Shown: positions 1 through 7,655, numbered from the stretch's first letter. The stretch: 38,963 nucleotides of DNA from Bacillus sp. AFS041924 (GCF_002577195.1 NZ_NULG01000098.1:28893-67855); one strand, 5' to 3'. The notes: a model not told the origin generated them from the letters alone. Translations and numbers: made by a program.

Positions 1-76
1 TAAAGTTCACTCAGTGTTCGTTATTTTCCCAACCAATAGCTTTCTTGGAGCGTCCAGTTTGCCCAAAAGGAAAAAT

Positions 77-124
77 AAAGGGATGTCCACAAGTTAGAAA
101 CATAACTTATGGGACATCCCTTTT
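77..124. terminator. Bidirectional intrinsic terminator
   Basis: Arms GGGATGTCC (80-88) and GGACATCCC (112-120), with an inner AAGTTA/TAACTT extension. A-rich sequence lies on the left and TTTT on the right, so it could work in both directions. On the minus strand it ends the HxlR-type gene. Confidence 0.8.
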
Positions 125-172
125 ATTTGTTAATTAATAATTAAAAGGCGAAGGAAAAAACAAATACTGTAG

Positions 173-487
173 TTAATCAATCGTTGTCCAATCTTGAGAC
201 CATTTCATTAATTCTTTAATAACTGGTTCTAAAGCCATCCCTTTTTCTGTCAATGAGTATTCGATTCGAACCGGAGTTTCAGGATATACATCTCGTTTAA
301 CAATACCTGCTTGTTCTAAATCCTTTAATCTTTCTGAAAGGACACGGCCACTGATTGGTAAAGTTGATTCGATTGTACAAAATCGTTGTGATCCAGAAAG
401 AAGTTGAAAAATAATTAGAATTGCCCAGCGTTTACTAATTATTTCTACGCTTTTTTCAAACCGAGGGCATAATAAAGAAAAATTCAT
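173..487 (-). CDS. HxlR-family (DUF24) winged-helix transcriptional regulator
   Basis: The 104-aa product is a typical HxlR/DUF24 winged-helix repressor or activator, a family that often senses quinones, aldehydes or thiol stress. Visible features are the N-terminal Cys of 'LLCPRFEKSVEIISKRWA' (about residue 6), where redox sensing occurs in several relatives, the recognition-helix region 'SGRVLSERLKDLEQAGIVKR' and the wing 'RIEYSLTEKGMAL'. An upstream GTG would give 109 aa, but AGGTGG lies 6-7 nt before the ATG at 487, so that ATG is chosen. The gene diverges from the FAD monooxygenase operon at 650, the usual arrangement for an HxlR protein and its target, and an inverted repeat overlaps that operon's promoter (593-609). 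Family assignment is firm; the target is inferred. Confidence 0.92.
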   Translation of the reverse strand: MNFSLLCPRFEKSVEIISKRWAILIIFQLLSGSQRFCTIESTLPISGRVLSERLKDLEQAGIVKRDVYPETPVRIEYSLTEKGMALEPVIKELMKWSQDWTTID

Positions 488-564
488 ATAAAACCACCTC
501 ACCTATAACCATATTATAACGAAATTAATATGAATAACAAGATTACCATACATAATTTTATTAC

Positions 565-609
565 TTGACGTAAATAGTTTACTAAATTAAACTTACTTAC
601 ATAAAGTAA
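565..609 (+). promoter_or_regulatory. Sigma-A-like promoter with inverted repeat, probable HxlR operator
   Basis: TTGACG (565-570), 17-nt spacer, TAAACT (588-593). Directly over the expected start lies the perfect inverted repeat TTACTT-N5-AAGTAA (593-609). HxlR/DUF24 regulators bind short TTAC/GTAA-type palindromes near target promoters. The link to the divergent HxlR gene is inference. Confidence 0.6.
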
Positions 610-649
610 CTGAATAATTTTTTACTAAAACAATATTAGGTGAAAAAAC

Positions 650-1744
650 ATGATAATGAATACAGAAGTATGTATTGTAGGTGCTGGACCTGGGGGTGCA
701 CTATTAGCATATTTACTTGCAAAAAATAATATTTCCACAGTTCTAGTAGAACGCCATAGTGGAATCGATAAGGAATTTAGAGGTGAACATCTAAATTCTG
801 AAGGTGAACAACTATTAAAAAAGCACAACCTTTATGAAAAGGTAAAAGAATACGGTCTACTGCTTATGGAGCGCGTTGAATATTGGAGTGGAAACAAGAT
901 AATTAAAAGTATTTTACCACAACCAGATTCTGAGCATGTTGGTATTCACGTTCCACAAAATCATTTATTAAATGTAATTTTAAAAGAAGCAAATAAATAT
1001 GATAACTTTAAACTTTTAATGGGGACACGTGTTTCCAATTTAATTGAAGATCAAAAAGGTCGCTATGTAGGTGTTAAGGCAATACAGGATCGTACTGAAA
1101 TCACAATTCATAGCTCGATTATCATAGGTGCAGATGGTCGATTTTCAACGATTCGCAAATTAGCAAATATACCGACGGATATAATCAAACACGGCTATGA
1201 TTTACTTTGGGCTAAAGTACCGAAACCAATTAGTTGGGATCCTACAGTTAGGCTAACATTAATAAATAAACAACAGCTAGCTTTATTTACTCAAGCTGGT
1301 GGATTTATTCAAATTGGCTGGAACATTGAAGAAGGTTCATTTTCAAAATTAAGAAGTAAATCTTTTAAACCATTTGTAAACCAGTTAATTGGAGCATTTC
1401 CAGAACTGACTGAGACTGTACAGCAAAATATAAAATCTTGGAGTGATTTTGTATTATTAAATGTCCAAAGTAGCCGTAGCAAAACATGGGTTAAGGATGG
1501 CTTAATTATTATGGGAGACGCAGCCCATACGATGAGTCCAACAGCTGCACTCGGTGTAAACATTGCAATGAAAGATGCTGATGTGTTAGCAGAAGTCATA
1601 CAAGAAGCTATTTATAATCGTGATTCTAGTATAGTAATGTTAAAGAAATTTGAAAATGCTAGGCGTGAAGAAGTTGAGAACTTACAAGAGCACCAGCTAA
1701 TTCAGGAAACCTCTTTTAAACATCATTTCGATGTGACTTTATAA
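650..1744 (+). CDS. FAD-dependent monooxygenase/oxidoreductase (UbiH/PHBH-like)
   Basis: This 364-aa flavoprotein of the aromatic-hydroxylase superfamily would use FAD and NAD(P)H to oxidise a small substrate. It has the N-terminal dinucleotide fold GAGPGG (residues 11-16), 'FRGEHL' near residue 43, the GADGR motif (about 160-164) and the 'GDAAHTMSP' FAD motif (from about 289). The length is typical of a single-domain member without C-terminal extension. The ATG at 650 follows an AGGTG ribosome site; a second in-frame ATG lies at 656. It leads an apparent operon with ribA, ribD and a nucleotidase, with 94 nt before ribA and no terminator seen between. The substrate cannot be read from the sequence; an oxidation of a pterin, pyrimidine or quinone-like compound is only a guess from context. 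Confidence 0.85.
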   Translation: MIMNTEVCIVGAGPGGALLAYLLAKNNISTVLVERHSGIDKEFRGEHLNSEGEQLLKKHNLYEKVKEYGLLLMERVEYWSGNKIIKSILPQPDSEHVGIHVPQNHLLNVILKEANKYDNFKLLMGTRVSNLIEDQKGRYVGVKAIQDRTEITIHSSIIIGADGRFSTIRKLANIPTDIIKHGYDLLWAKVPKPISWDPTVRLTLINKQQLALFTQAGGFIQIGWNIEEGSFSKLRSKSFKPFVNQLIGAFPELTETVQQNIKSWSDFVLLNVQSSRSKTWVKDGLIIMGDAAHTMSPTAALGVNIAMKDADVLAEVIQEAIYNRDSSIVMLKKFENARREEVENLQEHQLIQETSFKHHFDVTL

Positions 1745-1838
1745 AGTAATATGTGAGTAAATAGAAAATTGGACAAGCAAGAATCAGTAAATGTATTATC
1801 AAATAAGATGAAGCGTAAGAATTCAGGAGGACCTTTGC

Positions 1839-2600
1839 ATGATCAACGAAAAAGTAGTTTCTTTATTAAAAGAGAAAATTAATGTCATAAAAAATAACGA
1901 TAAATCAATTTATTTAGTTGGACCAATTAAACTGCCAGTAAACTTAGATGGAGAAACAGTCATTTTTCAATGGTATTGTTGGCTTCGCTGCGAGGATATT
2001 GAAGGAGATTTTTGTAGCGATGGTTCATACAACACAGAGAAAATTATTAGTAAATTAGCTTCTTCAAATTTAGCAGAAATGCAACAATCAAGTGTATTAG
2101 TTTACGGTGATTTTGAGAATTCTGAGGATGCGCTAATTCGAATGCATAGCATATGTCATACAGGTGATATTTTTGGAAGTAAACGTTGTGATTGTGGATT
2201 CCAATTAAAAGAAGCGATGAAAATGATTTCTTCAAATGAATCCGGTGCATTATTTTATTTAGCAAATCATGAAGGAAGAGGAATCGGTTTATTTAGTAAA
2301 GCAATGGCATATGTTCTTCAAGAGCAAGGATTTGACACTGTTGAAGCAAATGAAGAACTTGGGTTTGTAGATGATGCGCGAAACTACGAGGATGCTATTC
2401 GAGTGCTAAAAACACTTCGTTCAAAACCAGTTACATTAATTACTAACAACCCAAGAAAATTGGATGCACTTCAAACCTCTGGAGCTAATGTGTCTGGAAG
2501 AATTCAATTATGGGGAGACAAATCAAAGTATAACGAAAAATACTTAGAAACTAAAATTGTTCGTTCGGGTCATTTTAAGGGAGGTCGTTCACATGAGTAA
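1839..2600 (+). CDS. ribA: GTP cyclohydrolase II (RibA-type, standalone)
   Basis: It converts GTP to 2,5-diamino-6-ribosylamino-pyrimidinone 5'-phosphate, formate and pyrophosphate, the first riboflavin step, also used by some pyrimidine and azapteridine antibiotic pathways. The three zinc cysteines are present (C106, C117, C119 in 'CHTGDIFGSKRCDCG'), as are the GTP-binding 'EGRGIGL' (about 145-151), 'AYVLQEQGFDTVEAN' and 'TNNPRK'. The protein is 253 aa, longer than the roughly 200 aa of standalone enzymes, with an extra N-terminal segment of about 60 residues. There is no RibB (DHBP synthase) domain, unlike the RibBA fusion usual in Bacillus. A strong AGGAGG site precedes the ATG, and the 3' end overlaps ribD by 8 nt, so the two are translationally coupled. 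Confidence 0.93.
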   Translation: MINEKVVSLLKEKINVIKNNDKSIYLVGPIKLPVNLDGETVIFQWYCWLRCEDIEGDFCSDGSYNTEKIISKLASSNLAEMQQSSVLVYGDFENSEDALIRMHSICHTGDIFGSKRCDCGFQLKEAMKMISSNESGALFYLANHEGRGIGLFSKAMAYVLQEQGFDTVEANEELGFVDDARNYEDAIRVLKTLRSKPVTLITNNPRKLDALQTSGANVSGRIQLWGDKSKYNEKYLETKIVRSGHFKGGRSHE

Positions 2601-3690
2601 TCATGAATTTTATATGAATCTAGCTATTCAAAATGCATTGGCGACGAAAGGTCAGACTGATCCGAACCCATTAGTTGGTTCTGTTATTGTAAACGATAAT
2701 CGAATAGTTGGAATTGGAACTCACTTAAAAGCTGGTGAACCACATGCTGAAATTCATGCACTTAGAATGGCAGGAGATAAAGCTGAAGGTGGAACAATTT
2801 ATGTAACACTTGAGCCTTGCTCTCATCATGGACGAACGGGTCCTTGTGCCGAAGCAATTGTAAAAGCTGGTTTAAAAAAAGTTGTTGTCGCAACACTTGA
2901 CCCGAATCCACTAGTAGCGGGAAGAGGAATAAAAATCCTTCAAGATGCTGGAATCGAAGTAATCGTCGGAGTTTGCCAAGAGCAATCGATAAAAATGAAT
3001 GAAGTATTTAATAAATATATATCTGAAAATATTCCTTTTGTTGTAATGAAATCTGCTTCTACATTAGATGGGAAAATTGCTACACATTCATCTGATAGTA
3101 AATGGATTACTTCCCCAGAAGCTCGAAATGATGTACATCAATTAAGAAATGAAATTGGCGCGATATTAGTCGGTGTTAACACAGTATTAAAAGATAATCC
3201 TGAATTAACAACTAGAATTCCAAACGGACGTAATCCAGTTCGAGTGATACTAGATTCAACTTTAAAAATTCCTTTAGATTCAAAAGTTGTTATCGATCAA
3301 CAAGCTGAAACATGGATCTTTACAAGTCAAAAGCATTCTGAACAGAAAAAAATAGAATTAGAACACTTAGGTGTAAAAGTATTTGTTACGAATGATTTAA
3401 GTCGAGTTGATTTACACGAAATGCTTAAAATTCTAGGCGAACTTTCAATATCTTCACTATTAGTAGAAGGTGGCGGAGAAGTGAATGCTTCCTTTATAAA
3501 TCAAAAATTAGTTGATAAAGTGATCGTCTACTTAGCTCCTAAATTAATAGGTGGAAAAAATGCACCTACTTTTTTAGAAGGTACTGGGATCGATAAAATG
3601 GGACAAGCAATTGAACTTGAAAATATTGAATTAACGAAAATTGGTCCTGATTATAAATTTATCGGCTATCCAAAATTTGTAACAACATGA
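2593..3690 (+). CDS. ribD: Bifunctional pyrimidine deaminase/reductase RibD
   Basis: It deaminates and then reduces the ribosylamino-pyrimidine made by GTP cyclohydrolase II. The N-terminal cytidine-deaminase-like domain has the zinc motif HAE (H51, E53) and 'PCSHHGRTGPC' (C76, C85). The C-terminal reductase domain begins near residue 148 ('MKSASTLDGKIAT') and includes 'DNPELTTR' and 'LLVEGGGEVNASF'. At 365 aa it is full length. The start at 2593 is chosen over an in-frame upstream start (2557) because GGGAGGT lies just before it and the upstream codons read through ribA. It overlaps ribA by 8 nt and is followed 15 nt later by the nucleotidase gene. Both active sites look intact. Confidence 0.95.
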   Translation: MSNHEFYMNLAIQNALATKGQTDPNPLVGSVIVNDNRIVGIGTHLKAGEPHAEIHALRMAGDKAEGGTIYVTLEPCSHHGRTGPCAEAIVKAGLKKVVVATLDPNPLVAGRGIKILQDAGIEVIVGVCQEQSIKMNEVFNKYISENIPFVVMKSASTLDGKIATHSSDSKWITSPEARNDVHQLRNEIGAILVGVNTVLKDNPELTTRIPNGRNPVRVILDSTLKIPLDSKVVIDQQAETWIFTSQKHSEQKKIELEHLGVKVFVTNDLSRVDLHEMLKILGELSISSLLVEGGGEVNASFINQKLVDKVIVYLAPKLIGGKNAPTFLEGTGIDKMGQAIELENIELTKIGPDYKFIGYPKFVTT

Positions 3691-3705
3691 GGAAGGACTT
3701 TTAGA

Positions 3706-4272
3706 ATGAGATTTGGATTTGATATTGACGATACTTTAATTGACTTAAGGCAACATGCTTTTCATATTTACAATAAAAAACTAAATAAAAATGTTCCGAT
3801 AGTAGTTTACAATGAATTAAAGACAGTTGAAATTCATGAAGCTTTTGGCTTAACGGCAGAAGAAGGAAGCCATATGTGGAATAGTAACCTAGAAGAAACA
3901 TACTTTACTACTTGTCCTCCATTTCCTTATGCAGTCGAAACGCTACAAGAATTAGAAAAGCAAGGACACGAAATCTATTACGTGACAGCTAGAAATAAAG
4001 AATATGGTGAACGAACAAAAGAATGGTTAATAAAAAATGGATTTCCAGTTCATCAAGATCGCTTTTACTGTGGAATGAAAGATTCTGAAAAAATTCACAT
4101 TATAAAAGAATTAGATTTAGATTACTATTTTGATGATAAACCAGCAATTTTGAATACACTTTCCGAACTCACTTTGAAAGTATATTTAAAAGATACATCT
4201 TATAATCGAGGATTGGACATTCCTCGTATTACTTGCTGGTCTGAGTTAAAAGATATTGTTGAAAATGATTAA
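3706..4272 (+). CDS. HAD-superfamily 5'(3')-deoxyribonucleotidase-like phosphatase
   Basis: This 188-aa cytosolic phosphatase resembles the NT5C-type HAD nucleotidases (YqfW/YorS-like in Bacillus). It has the nucleophile motif DIDDT (D6, D8), the motif II threonine in 'VTARN' (T94) and the acidic metal motif 'YYFDDKPA' (about 142-149). A small helical cap lies between motif I and II. GAGGAAGG precedes the ATG. As the last gene of the operon, it could dephosphorylate the pyrimidine nucleotide product of RibA/RibD, a step done by HAD enzymes in normal riboflavin synthesis; this role is inferred from position. A terminator follows 4 nt after the stop. Confidence 0.8.
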   Translation: MRFGFDIDDTLIDLRQHAFHIYNKKLNKNVPIVVYNELKTVEIHEAFGLTAEEGSHMWNSNLEETYFTTCPPFPYAVETLQELEKQGHEIYYVTARNKEYGERTKEWLIKNGFPVHQDRFYCGMKDSEKIHIIKELDLDYYFDDKPAILNTLSELTLKVYLKDTSYNRGLDIPRITCWSELKDIVEND

Positions 4273-4275
4273 TGG

Positions 4276-4309
4276 AAGAGGGGTTCCTATTTTTTGGGCC
4301 TCTTTTTTT
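4276..4309 (+). terminator. Intrinsic terminator of the rib/monooxygenase operon
   Basis: AAGAGG (4276-4281) pairs with CCTCTT (4299-4304), followed by a T run. Confidence 0.75.
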
Positions 4310-4387
4310 ATGCGTAAATAAAGTCAGAAGAGTTGTAATTAAAAGAAGAGTAGTATCAGTCCAGAGTTGGACATAAAATCGGAGCAC

Positions 4388-4645
4388 CTCAAATAGGGGC
4401 TGTATTAGTGCAAATAAAAGTGTAGAAGTAGCAAATAAACAGTGCGGTTTGCAAATAAAATCGGAGAGCACCGCAAATAAGGAGTGTATTTGTGCAAAGA
4501 AAGGTGCAGAAGCAGCAAATAAACAGTGGATTGCAAATAAAATTCCAGAATCGCAAATAAAATTGCAAAATAGCAATTAAAATTAGAGAATCGCAAATAA
4601 AATTAGCAAAATAGCAATTAAAACTGCATGAATCGCAAATAAGAT
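4388..4645. repeat. Periodic GCAAATAA array (about 21-nt period)
   Basis: The core GCAAATAA or variants (CAAATAG, GCAATTAA, GCAAAGAA) recurs about 13 times, with the core C at about 4390, 4411, 4432, 4452, 4474, 4495, 4516, 4534, 4554, 4574, 4594, 4615 and 4636. Spacing is 18-22 nt, mostly 20 or 21; the 13-nt spacers vary. It lies after the operon terminator and before an unrelated gene. Minus-strand open frames here are by-products of the repeat (poly 'LFA'). Confidence 0.85.
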
Positions 4646-4976
4646 AATATAATACCCATACCTGTTTGGGTATTGAAGCCTTAAATTGTACAATAATAGT
4701 TAGATTTAAAAGGAAAACTAATTGGTTTGCTCAGATACATACTGAATCGAATAAAAAAATGATTTAAATCTGCTAATTGTCTAATAAAATCATATTTGAT
4801 AACCACAAATGAAATACTCCGTTTAGAAACCCAACGATATACATTATTAGATGAAAAATAATAGATTGATATATACTCTTTACTATAAGAAAATTGTTAT
4901 TAAGAACACTAATATAATAAATGATAGAGTTTACGTATTCTTTCATACAACTCTTACATTGGAGGTGCTAACCAAA
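4646..4976. other. Non-coding stretch, no gene supported
   Basis: One hairpin, AATACCCA (4651-4658) with TGGGTATT (4667-4674), lacks a T tract. The rest is AT-rich sequence upstream of the gene starting at 4977. An in-frame upstream ATG at 4851 has no ribosome site. Confidence 0.5.
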
Positions 4977-5270
4977 TTGACACATTTTGAATTTGAGATT
5001 CAAAATCCACACATTTCAAAGCATACTGATTACAAAGGTTATAAAATTAGATTTTCGATCAATCAGCAGAACTATGTACTTTTAGTTGGTAAAACAAATA
5101 GTTTATTTCCTTTGAATTTAATTCACGTCTTTAATGAAAGAGGAACATGTGAGCTTTGTGGTAAATTAGTTTTTCCATCAAATATTAGTCAACAAGTTTG
5201 TCCAACACTATTTAATAGAAGGAAAGAATTATTAGCTTACTTCCAAGAAAAGTATTCTGAACAATTTTAA
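4977..5270 (+). CDS. Small CxxC protein, tandem paralogue A
   Basis: The 97-aa product is of unknown function. It starts at a TTG nine nt after GGAGGTG; the longer frame from an ATG at 4851 has no ribosome site and no similarity to its paralogue. The body contains 'YKGYKIRFSINQQNYVLLVGK', a hydrophobic 'LFPLNLIHVF', then 'CELCGKLVF' and 'ISQQVC', giving three cysteines shared with the next gene. The CxxC plus distal Cys suggests a small metal or redox site, but no known fold was recognised. It is followed by its own terminator and then by a paralogue at 5444, so the pair arose by tandem duplication that included the GGAGGTGCTA leader. Confidence 0.75.
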   Translation: MTHFEFEIQNPHISKHTDYKGYKIRFSINQQNYVLLVGKTNSLFPLNLIHVFNERGTCELCGKLVFPSNISQQVCPTLFNRRKELLAYFQEKYSEQF

Positions 5271-5329
5271 AGTTGTATTTGACAATCATCGACTAAGTGA
5301 AAATAATAAATTTTATAAGGAAATCGTAA

Positions 5330-5363
5330 TAAAAAACTACTTTTTAGGTAGTTTTTATTTTTT
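5330..5363 (+). terminator. Intrinsic terminator
   Basis: AAAAACTAC (5332-5340) with GTAGTTTTT (5348-5356), then ATTTTTTT. Confidence 0.85.
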
Positions 5364-5443
5364 TATGAAAATATTTAAGGATAATTAGACATAAAAATAG
5401 CATTTCATCATATATTTTGTTGAAAACGGAGGTGCTATTTTAC

Positions 5444-5740
5444 ATGAAAATTCAAGATTTAGATGTTCAAAACGTGGAAATTAGTAGGCTTGGAGGGTAC
5501 GATGGTTTTAAAGTATGCTTCTCCATTAATCAACAAGGCTATATTTTATTAGCGGGTAAACAAGAAACTGTATTCCCTTTGTCTATTAAACATGCATTTA
5601 TTGAAAAGGAAAAATGTCAGTTTTGCAATAAACTTGTATTTAAATCTGCTATTAGCCAACAAATTTGTTTAAATCTACTTCTTAAAAAGAGCGATTTTTT
5701 AGCTTATTTTCAGCAAAAGTATCCAGAACGGTTTGAGTAA
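5444..5740 (+). CDS. Small CxxC protein, tandem paralogue B
   Basis: A 98-aa paralogue of the preceding gene. It shares the order 'GFKVCFSINQQGYILLAGK', 'VFPLSIKHAF', 'CQFCNKLVF', 'SAISQQIC' and a 'LAYFQQKYPERFE' tail that matches 'LAYFQEKYSEQF' in copy A. The ATG at 5444 follows GGAGGTGCTATTTTAC; the same GGAGGTGCTA precedes copy A. Divergence between the copies is moderate, with the Cys positions and the tail best kept, so both are probably functional. No signal peptide or membrane segment. Function unknown. Confidence 0.8.
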   Translation: MKIQDLDVQNVEISRLGGYDGFKVCFSINQQGYILLAGKQETVFPLSIKHAFIEKEKCQFCNKLVFKSAISQQICLNLLLKKSDFLAYFQQKYPERFE

Positions 5741-5774
5741 ATATTTATATATTATTTAAGGAAACTGTATAGGG

Positions 5775-5798
5775 AAATCCACTCAGAAGTGGTTTTTT
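5775..5798 (+). terminator. Intrinsic terminator
   Basis: CCACT/AGTGG stem with CAGA loop, then TTTTTT. Confidence 0.75.
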
Positions 5799-5936
5799 GT
5801 TTGAAAAAATGTATACATAAAATAGGTAAACCCTCGATTATTGTAATAGTTAATGTCTTTTATGAATTATTAATGGAACTACGTTTATAATTGTTGTACT
5901 ATTCTTATAATTCGATTTTTATTGGGGGATTTATCC

Positions 5937-6443
5937 ATGACAAATTCTTTATTGCTAACTAATACAGTTTCTTTGGAATTTTATGATTCCAGATATGATG
6001 ATCAATTAAAAAACTATTATCTTGCAGATGAGCACTTAAAATTTACTGGATTGCCTATAGAAAATATAGAACTATGTAAGTTAGAGGAAAATCGAAATGC
6101 AATTTTGATCTTAAGTAACAATGAAGTTGCTGGTTTTTTTGTATTACATGGATGGGAAGGCGTTCAGCAATATAGCGATAATGTAGATGCGATTCTATTA
6201 AGAGCCTATTCGATTGATTCAAAATTTCAAGGAAAAGGGATCGCTAAACAATCCTTAAAATTATTGCCTCCTTTTGTAAAAACACATTTCCCAAAGCGAA
6301 ATGAAATTATACTTGGTGTGAATCATAAAAATATAGCTGCACAGCATGTTTATTTAAAAAGTGGATTTGTTGATAAAGGTCATAGAGTAATGGGGAGAAA
6401 AGGTGAACTTTTTATTATGCATATGGACCTAATAGAAGTTTAG
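5937..6443 (+). CDS. GNAT-family N-acetyltransferase
   Basis: A 168-aa acetyl-CoA-dependent acyltransferase of the GNAT fold. The acetyl-CoA pyrophosphate loop is 'SKFQGKGIAKQSL' (about residues 98-110), after the beta4 strand 'AILLRAYSID', with 'NHKNIAAQHVYLKSGF' as the C-terminal motif B. Start is the ATG at 5937 after GGGGGA; an in-frame TTG at 5922 falls inside the ribosome site. The next gene starts 16 nt later, so it is co-transcribed with a 2H phosphoesterase. Substrate unknown. Confidence 0.88.
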   Translation: MTNSLLLTNTVSLEFYDSRYDDQLKNYYLADEHLKFTGLPIENIELCKLEENRNAILILSNNEVAGFFVLHGWEGVQQYSDNVDAILLRAYSIDSKFQGKGIAKQSLKLLPPFVKTHFPKRNEIILGVNHKNIAAQHVYLKSGFVDKGHRVMGRKGELFIMHMDLIEV

Positions 6444-6459
6444 AAAGAGGAAGAATTCT

Positions 6460-7005
6460 ATGTACGGAGTTGTAGCATTATTTGATGAAAGAACTGAACA
6501 GATTATTAAAAACATTTGGACAGAACTAAGAGAAAAATCGATTTCTTTCTATGCTGATGAAGTAGTGGATCGTAAACCGCATCTTACTTTAGCTAGTTAT
6601 CATAAATTAGATAAAGTAAGATTTACCGATCAATTAAATGAATTTTATGAGAATAAACCGGAAATAGATATTATGTTTAATTCAATTGGATCGTTCTTTA
6701 ATACCGGGATATTGTTTTTTACACCAAATGTTACAAAAGAATTGATTGAGTTTCATGAGAATTTTCATCGTCACTTTAAACAATTTAATGATAATCCAAA
6801 ATCTATGTATTTGCCTGGTAAGTGGGTACCACATTGTACTCTAGCAAATCGCTTGTCACCTGATAAGTTAGTGGAAGCATATAAACACTGTTTATATCGA
6901 TATGATACGATTGTTGGGAAAATAAAGGAGATTGGTGTAATTGAAATAGTTAGTAAAAATAATGCACCTATGATCTATTCGAAGTCTTTAAAACCGAACC
7001 AATAA
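6460..7005 (+). CDS. 2'-5' RNA ligase family (2H phosphoesterase) protein
   Basis: The 181-aa protein has the two HxTx motifs that define 2H phosphoesterases: 'HLTL' with H41 and 'HCTL' with H125, the two histidines that catalyse opening or hydrolysis of 2',3'-cyclic or related phosphodiester bonds. Spacing and length fit the bacterial LigT/YjcG-like group. It follows the GNAT gene by 16 nt with an AGAGGAAG ribosome site. Family members act on RNA ends, cyclic nucleotides or nucleotide-linked small molecules; the substrate here is unknown. Confidence 0.88.
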   Translation: MYGVVALFDERTEQIIKNIWTELREKSISFYADEVVDRKPHLTLASYHKLDKVRFTDQLNEFYENKPEIDIMFNSIGSFFNTGILFFTPNVTKELIEFHENFHRHFKQFNDNPKSMYLPGKWVPHCTLANRLSPDKLVEAYKHCLYRYDTIVGKIKEIGVIEIVSKNNAPMIYSKSLKPNQ

Positions 7006-7052
7006 ATAGAAAAAACGACAAAATGAATCGCATATGACTACTAATCAGTTTA

Positions 7053-7086
7053 AAAAAGTTCAAGTATTTAAGCCCTTGAACTTTTT
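7053..7086. terminator. Shared intrinsic terminator between convergent genes
   Basis: AAAAAGTTCAAG (7053-7064) pairs with CTTGAACTTTTT (7075-7086). A and T flanks allow use by both the 2H gene and the minus-strand gene at 7107. Confidence 0.85.
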
Positions 7087-7106
7087 AGTGTCTATTCCGA
7101 TCTCGT

Positions 7107-7349
7107 TTAATTAACTGAATCAATTGCCTTTAATTCATAACCTAGATATGTAGTTTTATTTTTCCATTCGAGTTTCTGAATGATGGCAACGCCAAAAGGT
7201 TTTTCATCATTTTTTCTAGAGACATTGATTGGTGTGTCAATAGGATATAAGTGGTATCCGTTAAGTTCTAAAGAGAATAGATTGTTTTCTTGTCTGACTG
7301 CTTTTTCGTTCGTTACAATTAACCAATTAAATTCAAATGGCATACTCAT
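7107..7349 (-). CDS. DUF2584 family protein
   Basis: The 80-aa product fits the DUF2584 family of small Bacillus proteins: it begins 'MSMPFEFNWLIVT' and has 'ENNLFSLELNGYHLYPIDTP' and a terminal 'IIQKLEWKNKTTYLGYELKAI'. No signal or membrane segment. AAGGAG lies 10 nt before the ATG. Convergent with the 2H phosphoesterase gene. Function unknown in the family; assignment is from recall of the family pattern. Confidence 0.75.
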   Translation of the reverse strand: MSMPFEFNWLIVTNEKAVRQENNLFSLELNGYHLYPIDTPINVSRKNDEKPFGVAIIQKLEWKNKTTYLGYELKAIDSVN

Positions 7350-7520
7350 ATTTTGGAAACTCCTTAAGTTGAATTTAGTTTATATTAAAAGCACTTATAA
7401 ATATCTTAATATATTTTTGTTGTGAACACAAAATAGAGCTAGGGAGGAACGTAAAATTTCCTGGTGAATGGAATAATACAATTTTATGGATCTGCTATTT
7501 TCATCCTTTCGTTTCTTTCC

Positions 7521-7655
7521 TTACTCTTGAACCCTCTATGGGTTAAAAACCTTCTTGATTTTGTTGTTATCTTAACTCATGGCCCCCTTATGAGTTAAAA
7601 AACTTCATAATTTTGCGTTTTCCATACTCATGAACCATTCTTTAGCGAGTAATGA
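7521..7655. repeat. Three degenerate 51-52-nt repeats, each with a small palindrome
   Basis: ACTC-anchored units start at about 7523, 7575 and 7626. Unit 1 has AACCC-TCTAT-GGGTT, unit 2 has the perfect TAACTCAT/ATGAGTTA pair, unit 3 has ACTC/GAGT; units 1 and 2 share the ATTTTG tail. The 7350-7798 gap holds no other gene that can be supported. Confidence 0.6.

Noticed and set aside
1-76. Partial gene at the left edge
   Set aside because: Short frames exist on both strands but none has a start or recognisable domain; on the minus strand it lies beyond the HxlR terminator.
503-649. FMN (RFN) riboswitch ahead of the rib operon
   Set aside because: Looked for the conserved RFN core in 503-649 and in 1745-1838 and saw none.
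4229-4596. Minus-strand open frames (poly LFA-type proteins) across the repeat array
   Set aside because: They are translations of the GCAAATAA repeat, overlap the nucleotidase gene, and have no ribosome site.
4388-4645. CRISPR array
   Set aside because: The conserved core is only 8 nt and the spacers are 12-14 nt; no cas genes are nearby.
7180-7425. Plus-strand 81-aa open frame
   Set aside because: It is antisense to the DUF2584 gene, which has the better ribosome site and recognisable family pattern.
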